Positions 17,174 through 26,012 of a stretch of DNA of 64,000 nt are shown one piece after another. The notes beneath the pieces were generated by a model. The model made no database searches, had not been told where the DNA came from, and saw nothing but the letters and a program-made list of their open reading frames with translations. This stretch comes from Candidatus Poribacteria bacterium (GTDB taxonomy: Bacteria; Poribacteria; WGA-4E; WGA-3G), in the NCBI GenBank assembly GCA_028824685.1, contig JAPPCZ010000096.1:42312-106311 (forward strand), given 5' to 3'. Made by a program: the position numbers and the translations under genes. Every line of letters starts with the position of its first letter. Position 1 is the stretch's first letter.

Positions 17174-17869
17174 TTACCTTGAAATCTTTGCAACCCACCC
17201 AGAAGATGCGTCACAATAGAGAAAATCATCACCATAAATTGATAAACCGTGCGGTTCTGGACAGTCTTCAGGAACCTCAATCACATCAAGCGGTGTACCG
17301 TCTTTAAGATCAAGTTTGACGATGACCCTATCGGAGGTATGGGTTGACCAAAGCCCATCTTCAACGCGAACCATGCCATGTCCGCGTCCATGAGGCAACG
17401 GAAGTGTCTTTTGTATTGACCAATCCGAAATTCTGACTTTATGCGTAACCTGATTCTTAAGCGTTTGGACCCACAGATGTTCTTCATCGTATGGGTCGTA
17501 TTCGACGCCGTGTGTGCCGCCACCATCGGGTATTGGAAAGCGTCCAAGGGTTTCGCCAGTAGCGGGATCAACTTGGAAAATCTCACCTGTCTCAGCATCT
17601 GTATCCCGGACAGGACGCCAGCGTTCGCCAGTACCATTCGCTGCTAACCAGAGCGAGCCTCCACCATAGGTCATTCCACTCGTGTTGGAGGACTCACTCG
17701 GAATGTCACGGATGAGTTTCGGCACGGTATAATCCGGATCTGATGTGATTTCAACCAAGGCGACTCTGTCGGTAATCTGATCAACGATCCATAAACCTTC
17801 GTCTGTAACCTGTAAACCGTTCGGCACAGCATAGGGGGATCGGAAGACTTTTTCAATTTTTGTTATCAT
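17174..17869 (-). CDS. SMP-30/Vgb-like beta-propeller protein
   Basis: A 231-residue propeller without a signal peptide, with blade motifs such as PNGLQVTDEGLWIVDQ, MTYGGGSLWLAANG, HGVEYDPYDEEHLWVQT, GHGMVRVEDGLWSTHTS and PHGLSIYGDDFLYCD. It resembles the virginiamycin-B-lyase and SMP-30/gluconolactonase families. Metal-binding acidic residues of gluconolactonases cannot be assigned with confidence. It is tightly placed between the selenoprotein (14 bases) and the aldehyde dehydrogenase (11 bases), so it probably acts on the same small-molecule route. Confidence 0.78.
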   Translation of the reverse strand: MITKIEKVFRSPYAVPNGLQVTDEGLWIVDQITDRVALVEITSDPDYTVPKLIRDIPSESSNTSGMTYGGGSLWLAANGTGERWRPVRDTDAETGEIFQVDPATGETLGRFPIPDGGGTHGVEYDPYDEEHLWVQTLKNQVTHKVRISDWSIQKTLPLPHGRGHGMVRVEDGLWSTHTSDRVIVKLDLKDGTPLDVIEVPEDCPEPHGLSIYGDDFLYCDASSGWVAKISR

Positions 17870-17883
17870 ATTTGGATTCCTCT

Positions 17884-19038
17884 TCAGTGTCTATCTACTT
17901 GTGCTAAAGATGACTTTAACCATCTAAAATATTCGGATTTTCGTTCATTACCGGGAAAAGATTTAAGAAACTCATTCGTGGGCAGATGTTCGATAAACTC
18001 CAATTCTGGTGTCAGAATCAGAGAGTCCACGGGATATACAAAATGCTCTTGGAGTTTTGTCGCTAACATAGCGGAAGCAGCTCCTTTGGCACCGTCCTGT
18101 AGTTCGGGTAATTCTCGCAGTAGAACCCAAACATTGACAAAGTGCGTGTTGAGTAACTTGACGACTTTCGGTGAAGAGAGCGGACCCGCTCTCAAAATTT
18201 TGCCCGACCCTCAGCACGATTCATCATCAAGGGCACCAAACAAAACTAACGCATGGATAGGACGGTTTGTCAGTTTCGCGAGTTCGATGGTATCTTCAAT
18301 TGGGTCCCACTCAATTTTAGCAAACTTGTAGAACGTAGTCGCTAACTTTTTGCGGGCTTCTTCTTCAGTGATGGCTGTTTCCCATGCTATCTCGCGTCCA
18401 GGCGTGCTTGATAAAGTGGAGAGTTCCATGCGAGGAATGAAAGCCACGTCTGCTGCCCTGAACGGATTAACATCTACATTGCTATTGCGTGCCGGAAGAA
18501 ACAGAGAAAACTCTACAACTGCTCCTTCCTTTCGATTCAGTACCAGTCGTCCTGCAAACTGTGCTGGCAACAAACGGATACCAGACGCGTCCAGCACGAA
18601 CTGTGCATGAATTCGGAAGACAACTTCGGCGTAATTGGGTGAAATTGCCCGTAGACACGCTTTTGTCCCTTCATATCTATGTGTTCTGCGGGAAAAGACG
18701 GTGATCTCCGTTGTTGCTCCCGGGTGAAACTGATAGAGGAAAGGGAGAATTCCTTTCGGGTCAAATTCCCAAATATCCCCTACATTAGCAGTCGAAGACG
18801 GTAGAAAAACTTGAAAGTCGGTTTGGCTGTAGTTCTTCAATGGGTGTGCAGGTTTAGGATTGAAAAGTTTCAACGCTTGTTCCCATTCCATATTCGCTAA
18901 TTCTGGACATTTTGTTTTTGCCCGAGCAAACTGCTCCTCCGTTAGTTGATGCAAGTTATAAGTAGCATCTGCGATTGGTTCCCAATGTGCTTGCACCTGT
19001 ATACCCGCTGTACTGCTAAGAACATTACTAAAGTCCAT
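17884..19038 (-). CDS. selenoprotein with CU(GSGK) motif in a thioredoxin-like C-terminal domain
   Basis: Two open frames at 18214-19038 and 17884-18210 are one gene interrupted by an in-frame TGA at 18211-18213. Reading TGA as selenocysteine gives 384 residues with Cys275-Sec276 in DDESC-U-GSGK. The C-terminal domain (about 260-384) looks thioredoxin-like: IHALVLFGALDD before the redox pair, then a helix and FVNVWVLLRELPEL. A bacterial SECIS hairpin follows 17 bases after the TGA (18176-18193). The N-terminal 250 residues form a beta-rich domain I cannot name. The ATG at 19038 has AAGG 5 bases upstream. Likely a cytoplasmic redox enzyme (no signal peptide). The gene sits in an operon between an adenylating ligase and a propeller/aldehyde dehydrogenase pair. 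Without selenium machinery it would end as a 275-residue truncated protein. Confidence 0.85.
18176..18193 (-). promoter_or_regulatory. bacterial SECIS element
   Basis: On the mRNA strand GAGAGCG-GGUC-CGCUCUC forms a 7-bp stem with a four-base GGUC apical loop. The two loop guanines start 24 bases after the UGA, inside the spacing range of known bacterial SECIS elements, and the GGU(C) apex matches the E. coli formate dehydrogenase element. It lies within coding sequence, as expected for bacteria. Confidence 0.8.
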
Positions 19039-19074
19039 TATCACCTTATTTTTTCTCCTGTTTGTTAGGATGAT

Positions 19075-20148
19075 TTAGTAAACACCTACTACAACACTCT
19101 CTTGCAGTTCAGAAAGCAGACGTAGATTTTCAACGCCATCCCAAGGATATTCAGGAATCGGTTCAGCGCGTTCTGCTTCGTCACGCTCCAGAAAACGAGG
19201 TATGAAAAACTCCTTTGTTAATGTTGTGAGCATCACGCGTCCTGTTTCACCATAATCAACAAGTTGCTCTGGATTTTCTGGGTTAACCAATTCTATAACT
19301 GCACGCGGTTGCGGCGGATAATAGATAATCGCATAGTTGTCAGCAGGATCAAAGGGTTTACAAGTGGCTAATCCCATAAGCGTATTACCGTAGGTCGGCA
19401 CAAAATCAATTCCCGGCACGAGTTCCTCGCGTGCGAAACGGTGGAATTGCGCGTCCATTTCGGTCCCACCACAAAAGATACCTTTTATGCCGACTTTTTC
19501 CAGTGAAATTTTCTCACACAAGGCTTCCAGCAGTTTCGGCGTGGTAAACAAACACTGGACGTTTTCGTGTGCTTTTAGCACGTTAAGTGCTTGTGAGATG
19601 ACGTGACTCTTATACGCATCTAATTCCTGATGTTTCCCGTAACGCACAAGCTGGTTCACCCAACGCGGGTCAAGGTCAACAAGGAAACAGATACCGCCAC
19701 GATGCTGTGCAAGGTGCTCAACTGCAAGCCTCAATCGGCGTGGTCCGGTGGGACCTAACATTAGCCAATCGCTACCGGGTGGAAAATTTTCATCGGATAA
19801 TGTTTCACTGAACAACTCGTAATCAATATGGAAATCCCGTATACTGATACGACATTTTGGTATACCTGTTGAGCCACCTGTTTCAAAAACATAGATCGGT
19901 TTATCAGCATAAACTTTTGGCACCCACCGTCGCACAGGTCCACCTCGCAGCCATTCATCTTGGAAATGTCCAAGACATTTGAGATCGGCATAACTGTCGA
20001 TCTCTTTTCGTGGATCAAAATCCAAGTTTTCTGCGAATTCTAACCAGAATGGACATCCAGTTTCTGGACTAAAGTGCCAATTGACAATCTCCCGAACATG
20101 TGCGTCAAGTGCGATTCTGGCATTTTCAATTTTTTGAGAAAGGGTCAT
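19075..20148 (-). CDS. adenylating acyl ligase, LuxE/phenazine-biosynthesis-ligase-like
   Basis: A 357-residue AMP-forming ligase, shorter than PaaK. The ATP-binding loop is TGGSTGIPKCR from residue 90. MLGPTGPRRLRLAVEHLAQ, IFCGGTEMDAQFHRF and VPTYGNTLMGLA fill the acceptor region, and VDYGETGRVMLTTL leads to a short C-terminal part without the usual mobile domain. Such compact ligases activate acids and hand them to a partner protein or reductase, as LuxE does for LuxC. The gene lies 36 bases upstream of the selenoprotein and in the same operon as an aldehyde dehydrogenase, fitting an acid-to-aldehyde route (inference). Confidence 0.78.
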   Translation of the reverse strand: MTLSQKIENARIALDAHVREIVNWHFSPETGCPFWLEFAENLDFDPRKEIDSYADLKCLGHFQDEWLRGGPVRRWVPKVYADKPIYVFETGGSTGIPKCRISIRDFHIDYELFSETLSDENFPPGSDWLMLGPTGPRRLRLAVEHLAQHRGGICFLVDLDPRWVNQLVRYGKHQELDAYKSHVISQALNVLKAHENVQCLFTTPKLLEALCEKISLEKVGIKGIFCGGTEMDAQFHRFAREELVPGIDFVPTYGNTLMGLATCKPFDPADNYAIIYYPPQPRAVIELVNPENPEQLVDYGETGRVMLTTLTKEFFIPRFLERDEAERAEPIPEYPWDGVENLRLLSELQESVVVGVY

Positions 20149-20196
20149 TTTGTTCTTCTATTGTGATTAGTTTGTATAATGATATCAGTTAGACTC

Positions 20197-20802
20197 TCAT
20201 GCTTTTTGTGCTACCATACTTGCAAGGATGCCGAGAACTGTGTCGCACGATTCAATGGGATAGGGTAGCATGTCAATGTCAAGTTTTTTGCCCTCTAACT
20301 TTAGGAACCGCCATTCTGTGCCTGAAGTTGTCGCCCCATATACACGTGGAATGTCATTTCCATGTTCTACATTAAAGTGCTGGGCGGCAACCATCTCTGC
20401 CACACACTGCCCAAGCCCTATTTCAAGGTTATCGTTCTTTGCCTCAACAAGGACAATGATCGGAGCCTGCAAGTCAAATTGTATAGGTGAGAGACTGACC
20501 AAAAAACCACACACACCTGTTAATCCAAGTTCATCATCAACGTTAAAGTCAATACCCGAAAAGAGACTGATGCGATGATCTAATTGTTCACGAAGTTCAA
20601 CAAGAACGTCTGCGACAATCATTTCAGACTTTGCCTTTTCGGTGCCGATTGCAGTCGCTAAAGGTATTTTTCGATCCAATATAGATGTAAGTAACTCACT
20701 GGGAGCGACTGGTTCAATATCAGAAAATAGACCAGCAGTATCTACCTCTTCTAGCTCAAATGCTGCCCGCGCAGCTGGTAAAGTAAAGTTGCTATACGCC
20801 AT
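20197..20802 (-). CDS. PD-(D/E)XK-nuclease-fold-like protein
   Basis: A 201-residue cytoplasmic protein. EMIVADVLVEL, then IIVLVEAKNDNLEIGLGQCVAEMVAA resembles the E...(D/E)xK core and following helix of restriction-like nuclease folds, where VEAK would hold the catalytic Glu and Lys. Many such proteins of unknown role occur in cyanobacteria and related groups. The ATG at 20802 was chosen because AAGGGA lies 7-8 bases upstream; a TTG start 13 codons earlier has no site. It precedes the ligase by 48 bases and may head the selenoprotein operon, though a nuclease fold does not obviously belong to that pathway. Confidence 0.65.
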   Translation of the reverse strand: MAYSNFTLPAARAAFELEEVDTAGLFSDIEPVAPSELLTSILDRKIPLATAIGTEKAKSEMIVADVLVELREQLDHRISLFSGIDFNVDDELGLTGVCGFLVSLSPIQFDLQAPIIVLVEAKNDNLEIGLGQCVAEMVAAQHFNVEHGNDIPRVYGATTSGTEWRFLKLEGKKLDIDMLPYPIESCDTVLGILASMVAQKA

Positions 20803-20865
20803 GTAAGCATCCCTTACTTTAGGACATGAAATAGAGTCCAAATGAATTGTGGACTTTAGAAACTT

Positions 20866-22386
20866 CTATTCAGAAATTGCAATTAACCGATTACGGGTTA
20901 CGATGTAAAGCACACCATCCTTTGCCAAGGGTGTGGTATAAACCGAACTCCCCATATTGAATTCATCAAGTACCACTTTCGTTTTGCCTGTTTTTAAGAT
21001 GACAACATCGCCATCTTCATCGCCGAGGTAGACTTTGCCATCGACAACGTAAGGCGAACCCCAGATAGCGGCAAAGGTATCATGCGTCCAGAACAGATCG
21101 CCAGTGTTTGCATCCAAGCAGTAGAGAAATCCGCTTAAGTCAGAGATATAGAGAAGCCCTTCGTGAATAGCGACGGTTGACATTGTACGATTGAACTGTT
21201 CATCTCCAAAGTGCCATACCGCAGCGGTTGAGGTCGTATCACCTTTTTGTGAAGCGTCAATGCACCAGAGGTGTCCAACGCCTTCACCATGCTCTGGGTC
21301 TTGTCCAACAGCGAGATAAACTTTGTCGTCATGAATGACTGGGGTAGAGATAATATTGTTCCGTGTGCCCCGTCCACCGAGTTCCCATTCAGAATCTTTC
21401 GGGTTGCAGTCAAACTTCCAGATTATATTGCCGGTTTCCGGTTCAAACGAGTAGACCCAACCATCGCCGCCGGGAATGATGACTTGTGGGACACCTTTGA
21501 TAACACCGTAAGCTGGATTTGACCACTGTCCGTGTAGTATATTTTCTCCAGGGGAGGCATCTTCCCAAACCAATTCACCAGTGTTTTTATTCAATGCGAT
21601 AAAACTTGGGGCATCGGGAACAGGGATATGGATATGTGTTTCATCAACACCGTTGCTTGTTTCCAAGAAAAGCAGGTCTCCGACAGCAAGCGGAGAACAA
21701 GTAGCGAGGTTGTGCGGAAAAACGTCCAACTCATCCATCATATCGTAAATCCAGATGATGTCCCCGTCAATTTTGCTCGTCTCGGTTTCGTCTTTAAAGG
21801 GACCATCATTTTCACCATCCAGAAAGCCTTCCGTATCAACACAAACAACTTCACAGCGGTTAGAGATGTAGTAGAGTCTATCGCCCTCAACATAAGGAGT
21901 TGAACAGATACCTTGTAGAGGCCAGTCGTTAACGCGCCCAGAAAGGAGTTTTGTATGTGTAATTTGCCACAGAAATTCGCCATCGGACTCGCGAAACGCC
22001 ATGAGATTCCCACGGTCACCCGTCAATTTCGGATTTTTCAGGGCATCGTTATTCGTTCCAATAAAAATTTTGCCGCCGCTGATGAGGGGTCCTGCGTAAC
22101 TTTGTGAACCGAGTTCTGCTACCCATTTGATATTTTCGCCTGTTGCCAGATCCCATTGCGCTGGGACGTTCTTCTCATTTGAGACCATGTTACGGCTTAA
22201 TGTGCCACCCCACAACGCAATTTCTTTTTTAGATGACTTATGGGCATCTGCAAAGCTATTTGGCACTTGAAATATACTGAGAAGACCGAATGTCAGAACG
22301 AAGAGGACAAACGAATACGAATGCACACCGTAACTATTATTTGTTATAGCGATGCTTTTAGCACCGCTTTTCCATTCAAAAATCAT
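20866..22386 (-). CDS. secreted PQQ-like beta-propeller protein
   Basis: A 506-residue exported propeller. A signal segment at about 22-47 (SFVLFVLTFGLLSIFQVPNSFA) is followed by repeated blades with GGKIFIGTNN, DRLYYISNR, GELVWEDASPG, GWVYSFEPETGNIIWKFD, DKVYLAVGQDPEHGEG and GFLYCLDANTGDLFWTHD. It belongs to the WD/PQQ-like outer-membrane or periplasmic propeller group common in Planctomycetes and Poribacteria. It starts 3 bases after the Ig-like lipoprotein gene ends, making the third gene of a tight three-gene operon (propeller, lipoprotein, propeller). No catalytic residues can be assigned. Confidence 0.87.
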   Translation of the reverse strand: MIFEWKSGAKSIAITNNSYGVHSYSFVLFVLTFGLLSIFQVPNSFADAHKSSKKEIALWGGTLSRNMVSNEKNVPAQWDLATGENIKWVAELGSQSYAGPLISGGKIFIGTNNDALKNPKLTGDRGNLMAFRESDGEFLWQITHTKLLSGRVNDWPLQGICSTPYVEGDRLYYISNRCEVVCVDTEGFLDGENDGPFKDETETSKIDGDIIWIYDMMDELDVFPHNLATCSPLAVGDLLFLETSNGVDETHIHIPVPDAPSFIALNKNTGELVWEDASPGENILHGQWSNPAYGVIKGVPQVIIPGGDGWVYSFEPETGNIIWKFDCNPKDSEWELGGRGTRNNIISTPVIHDDKVYLAVGQDPEHGEGVGHLWCIDASQKGDTTSTAAVWHFGDEQFNRTMSTVAIHEGLLYISDLSGFLYCLDANTGDLFWTHDTFAAIWGSPYVVDGKVYLGDEDGDVVILKTGKTKVVLDEFNMGSSVYTTPLAKDGVLYIVTRNRLIAISE

Positions 22387-22389
22387 ACA

Positions 22390-23343
22390 TCACCATACCT
22401 TTAGATTATCATAATAGATTTCAGTCGCGGAATAGGCATAGATACCTGGACTACCTTCTCGATTCGGGAGAGGGTCTTCAGCAGTGATCGTCCATTCATC
22501 TGGTTCCGATTCGCTGATGCGCCATACCTTACCACTAATTACCGCTTTTTCATTGATAACTTCGACCTTCATTTTCATTGTATACCAAACGTCTGCCTCC
22601 CATGCGAAGTCAATCGTTTTTGCCATGCGCAAATCGGATGCCCACGACCGGATTTGAAGACGTTGCTGCCTACCTTGCATATCCAACGTATAGCGGTTTG
22701 CAATTAATCCCATATCTGGCATGCGGCGTTTGTATCTCGTTCCTAACAAGTCAACTTGAATCTGGTAGTCTTTCATTGTTGAAGGGCCAATATAGACATT
22801 AGACTTGTTCAAACCACGCTGAACTGGCGTTTTGACTAAAACCTTGTTTCCATCTTTTGTACGAACAAAATATTTGTTTGTAGCGGCAATCCAATGTGAA
22901 GGTGCTTTTTCAAGTTCAACATTTTCAAAGTCTTCTGTCCACGGTAGCGGAGGAATAACTCGAATCCGAGCCGTTGCCTTTAACTCACCTGATTGTGCCG
23001 TGATTGTGCCTGCATGCGGACCAACACTATTATCAGGTGTGAATTGGTTGTTCTCAAGTGTTCCAGTTAAACCTGTGAGAGACCATTCTATTGTGCCGAT
23101 TGTACTTGTCTGTTTCCCATTCGCATCATACCCGATAACGTTGAGTTCAACGGGATCACCTGATGTAATAGTTTCGGCAGGGGTAAGCAGGAGTGCGACT
23201 GCAGGGTCAGTGCTCATCGTTGGAGTTTCAATCTCTTTGGTAGCACATCCGATAGCAAATATGACGAGTATCAAACTTGCAAAGTACATATAATGTCTGA
23301 ACACAGAGTTTTTCTGCGTTGTTGTGAAACAAAATTTTTTCAT
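22390..23343 (-). CDS. lipoprotein with Ig-like and concanavalin-like domains
   Basis: A 317-residue lipoprotein: hydrophobic MYFASLILVIFAIGC with the lipobox Cys near residue 33, then a bacterial Ig-like domain at about 45-130 (ALLLTPAETITSGDPVELNV, GTITAQSGELKATARIRV) and a beta-sandwich to the end (WTEDFENVELEKAP, YYDNLKVW) that resembles LamG/DUF1080-type jelly rolls. Start and stop codons overlap the upstream propeller gene as TAATG, with GGGAG in front, so the genes are translationally coupled. It probably anchors or assists the two PQQ propellers that flank it. Confidence 0.8.
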   Translation of the reverse strand: MKKFCFTTTQKNSVFRHYMYFASLILVIFAIGCATKEIETPTMSTDPAVALLLTPAETITSGDPVELNVIGYDANGKQTSTIGTIEWSLTGLTGTLENNQFTPDNSVGPHAGTITAQSGELKATARIRVIPPLPWTEDFENVELEKAPSHWIAATNKYFVRTKDGNKVLVKTPVQRGLNKSNVYIGPSTMKDYQIQVDLLGTRYKRRMPDMGLIANRYTLDMQGRQQRLQIRSWASDLRMAKTIDFAWEADVWYTMKMKVEVINEKAVISGKVWRISESEPDEWTITAEDPLPNREGSPGIYAYSATEIYYDNLKVW

Positions 23344-24659
23344 TATTTTCTCCCTACACAGTAGAGACGTTCTTCAGTAGTGAAATAGATACGCCCATTA
23401 GCAATAGCAGGTGAACCGAAAATTTCAACATAATGATCATCTTCATCTCGGCTTATTTCTTGAACATTGAGCGACTCACACTTATCCGCGCTGGGTTGAA
23501 GGATATGGAATTTTCCGTTGACTTCAGTAACATACAATTTCCCGTCAGCCCAGACAGGTGAACCCTTTCCAACGGTACCTATGCTATGCTGCCATAAAAC
23601 TTTTCCAGTTTCTGCATTCAGACAGTGAATATTTGCTGAGTTATCAACGACATAAAGTTGTCCGTTTTTGAATGTAGGTGAAGCATAACCAACCCCGACC
23701 CCATCATATCGCCATACCTCATGGGTAGAAGTAACATCTCCGGTTCCAGTAGCGTCAATACAGACGACACGTCCCATAGCCGTAGTGTCAAAATTTTCTT
23801 CACTATGGGTAGCATAAACCTTTGTGCCAGCGACAAGGACGGATGTGTTGATACCGCGCTTACTTAGTTTGAAACCCCACACCATCTCACCAGTGGTCTG
23901 TTTCATCGCGTAAATGCCTCCATCAGCATTGCCACCAATAATTAGTGTTTGTCCATTGATTTCAGTGACAACTGGCGTGGAATAGGTTGTGTCAAGCGGT
24001 CTGCCGCCGGGGGTTGAAACCCAAATCAGATCGCCGTTCCGTTTATCAAAAGCAAAGTAACGGTGGCGTGGAATAGCTTGCGCGCCCCAACTTACATTAA
24101 GATAACTGATTACCACAAGATTGCCAGCAATAACTGGTGTGTGAACGCGTCCACCGTAACCAGAAATCCTGCCATATTCCTCAGTGAGAGAACGTGACCA
24201 TACAATATTTCCATCTTTATCAAAGCAAATAAAAAGTCCTTGAACGCCGTGTATGTAGATATTACCGGTCTCTGTATCACCGACAGGATTTGTCCAACCG
24301 ACACGGTTGAAGGTGATAGTGGTGTGAAATACGTTAAATTGATAATTCCACAACAAATCACCAGTTTTCGCATCAAAACAAGCAATGCGTTCCTGTTCGG
24401 TTATATCCTTGCCGACACGTCCGAGGACATAGACTCTATCGTTGAGCACAACCGGTGTGGACCGTCCTATAAAATCTGCCTGCCAGAGCAGGTTTTCTCC
24501 GTCAACTGACCAGTTAGATATTAGTCCAGTTTCTGCAGATGTGCCATCCTGATTAGGTCCTCGCCAACTTGGCCAATCGCTTGCAGTGGCGGACATTGAA
24601 ATCGCAATTAAAAGAAAAAAGATGAATAGCCGACAAAAGGTCGGTTTTAGATAGTGCAA
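23343..24659 (-). CDS. secreted PQQ-like beta-propeller protein (TTG start)
   Basis: A 438-residue exported propeller starting with WPSWRGPNQDGTS, the typical opening of Planctomycete-type PQQ propellers, and ending IYFTTEERLYCVGRK. Blades include DRVYVLGRVGKD, GNIYIHGVQGLFICF, GQLYVVDNSANIHCLNAETG and GKLYVTEVNGKFHIL. No ATG is suitably placed. A TTG at 24659 has GGAGG 9 bases upstream and is followed directly by a good signal peptide (FCRLFIFFLLIAISMSATAS), so it was taken as the start; a GTG 27 codons upstream has no site. First gene of the three-gene operon; a MITE lies just upstream. Confidence 0.85.
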   Translation of the reverse strand: MHYLKPTFCRLFIFFLLIAISMSATASDWPSWRGPNQDGTSAETGLISNWSVDGENLLWQADFIGRSTPVVLNDRVYVLGRVGKDITEQERIACFDAKTGDLLWNYQFNVFHTTITFNRVGWTNPVGDTETGNIYIHGVQGLFICFDKDGNIVWSRSLTEEYGRISGYGGRVHTPVIAGNLVVISYLNVSWGAQAIPRHRYFAFDKRNGDLIWVSTPGGRPLDTTYSTPVVTEINGQTLIIGGNADGGIYAMKQTTGEMVWGFKLSKRGINTSVLVAGTKVYATHSEENFDTTAMGRVVCIDATGTGDVTSTHEVWRYDGVGVGYASPTFKNGQLYVVDNSANIHCLNAETGKVLWQHSIGTVGKGSPVWADGKLYVTEVNGKFHILQPSADKCESLNVQEISRDEDDHYVEIFGSPAIANGRIYFTTEERLYCVGRK

Positions 24660-24742
24660 ATTACTATTCCTCCTACATATTTCTATATGTTTTTGTAGTT
24701 TTAAGACGATGAAAAAGACTTTATGTTTAAGGTGAGACACTT

Positions 24743-24929
24743 ACATAATTGAGGGGTGTGCATAATTATTGAATGGATCAACACGGACAGTGACACATTT
24801 CAAGTAATGCTTTATTATCCAAGTTCTGTTTGTCGTAGCACAATTCATTGTGCGTTTTCTAACTTGTGTGCCTACTGCTTTTAAACGCAAATTTGGCGTT
24901 GAATTATTTATGCACACCCTCACATAATT
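24743..24929. mobile_element. MITE-like element with terminal inverted repeats and target duplication
   Basis: A 171-bp non-coding element (24751-24921) has imperfect 23-base inverted ends: GAGGGGTGTGCATAA... on the left and, reverse-complemented, GAGGGTGTGCATAAA... on the right. It is flanked on both sides by the same 8 bases, ACATAATT (24743-24750 and 24922-24929), a clear target-site duplication. No transposase is encoded. A similar single end, AGGGGTGTGCAC, occurs at 2001-2012. The insertion lies about 90 bases upstream of the TTG start of the propeller operon and may affect its promoter. Confidence 0.78.
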
Positions 24930-24960
24930 GAAAGACGAAAAGGATAACCAACTATTTTCA

Positions 24961-25803
24961 TTATAGTTTTTTCTTCAATAATCCCCATACAAGCGGCAGC
25001 TTATCATTAGGTTCCACATTGAGTCCGACTTTAGATTCAAAATTGCGAGTCACTTCTTCTGCTGTAAGGGCACGGTTATAAATACGGACTTCATCAATCA
25101 CACCGGGAAAATGCCTTTCTACCTTACCACGATTGTTCGCCGCACCTATATAGACAGGACGCACAAATGGAACAAAGGTATCTAAATTCTTTTTTCCACC
25201 AACAATTACTTCTTGTGGTTGGCCGTCCATATAGATACTGAGTTTTGCTTCTCCCGCATCTTCTATTATAAAAATGACATGATGCCATTTCCCATCTGAA
25301 AGCGCAAACTCAATTTCTACGGCAATGTGATTGCATCCAGCAGCAGATTTCTGTCGAACATAATAGTGAACAATATCCTCCGCCAGTGGAAATCCGGCTT
25401 TCGCACTTCGGTTGACATCAATTGCCCACGCCATATTGCAACCATCATCAAGCACTTTGAAGAGGGAGGTCCAATCCTTTTTGAAGTCTGTTTTGACCCA
25501 CGCTTCGAATGTTGAGGTGCCAACTTTACTGCCGAAATCGCCAAGGTTGGTTAGGTTAACATAATCATCAGAACCATCAAATTCAAGAGCATCGCCCACC
25601 TTTCCAGCAACAACTTTTGGTTCTCCAACGATAGTACCACTGTTTTTACCCCAAACATCTTTAACTGTTTTATCCGTAATATCCTGTTCGTCAAACGTCC
25701 AATAACTCACCAGACCATCAGTTACGATAGTATCGGCAGCGGTGTTGAAAGATAGCAAAGCAATAACCGCAGTAAATATAAAAAAATAGAGTAGTTTTTT
25801 CAT
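24961..25803 (-). CDS. secreted LamG-domain protein 1
   Basis: A 280-residue secreted protein. Residues 1-23 are a signal peptide (KKLLYFFIFTAVIALLSFNTAA). The rest is one concanavalin A-like LamG/laminin-G_3 domain: GLVSYWTFDE, ALEFDGSDDYVNLTNLGDFG, STFEAWVKTD, DGKWHHVIFII and GVIDEVRIYNRALTAEEV. It ends with KLPLVWGLLKKKL, a tail shared with its two upstream paralogues. LamG domains bind carbohydrates or proteins at the cell surface; here there is no linked catalytic domain. It is separated by 209 bases from the next copy, with a hairpin between them. Confidence 0.88.
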   Translation of the reverse strand: MKKLLYFFIFTAVIALLSFNTAADTIVTDGLVSYWTFDEQDITDKTVKDVWGKNSGTIVGEPKVVAGKVGDALEFDGSDDYVNLTNLGDFGSKVGTSTFEAWVKTDFKKDWTSLFKVLDDGCNMAWAIDVNRSAKAGFPLAEDIVHYYVRQKSAAGCNHIAVEIEFALSDGKWHHVIFIIEDAGEAKLSIYMDGQPQEVIVGGKKNLDTFVPFVRPVYIGAANNRGKVERHFPGVIDEVRIYNRALTAEEVTRNFESKVGLNVEPNDKLPLVWGLLKKKL

Positions 25804-25930
25804 GGTTATACTCCTTGCGAAACGGAAGAAGTTTCGCTCTTGCGTAGAATGTTTATGCCATAATCATAACATGATTGGCATTTTTAAGCAATATAATTGG
25901 ATAGTGAGAAATAGATTTAATTAGGTGGGA

Positions 25931-25960
25931 AAGGCAGGTGCAGCGGAGGCAACCTGCCTT
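25931..25960. terminator. hairpin between LamG genes 1 and 2
   Basis: AAGGCAGGT (25931-25939) pairs with ACCTGCCTT (25952-25960) around a 12-base loop. No good U-run follows on either strand, so it may be a weak terminator, an mRNA-stabilising hairpin or a repeat unit. The rest of 25804-26012 shows nothing else. Confidence 0.4.
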
Positions 25961-26012
25961 GTATCTGAGATTAAGAGGGAAGGTGATCAGCAAACATAGA
26001 TTAGGAGTGTAA

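Noticed and set aside
17884..18195. separate 103-residue gene starting at a GTG/ATG inside the frame
   Set aside because: It is in phase with the upstream gene across the TGA, lacks its own ribosome site, begins inside the SECIS hairpin and completes the thioredoxin-like fold; a selenoprotein explains both parts better.
20866..24740. true PQQ-dependent alcohol dehydrogenases
   Set aside because: The proteins have propeller repeats but no visible calcium/PQQ-binding residues or heme domain, so only the fold can be claimed.
24741..24923. 60-codon minus-strand open frame
   Set aside because: It coincides exactly with the MITE-like element and its inverted ends; coding is unlikely.
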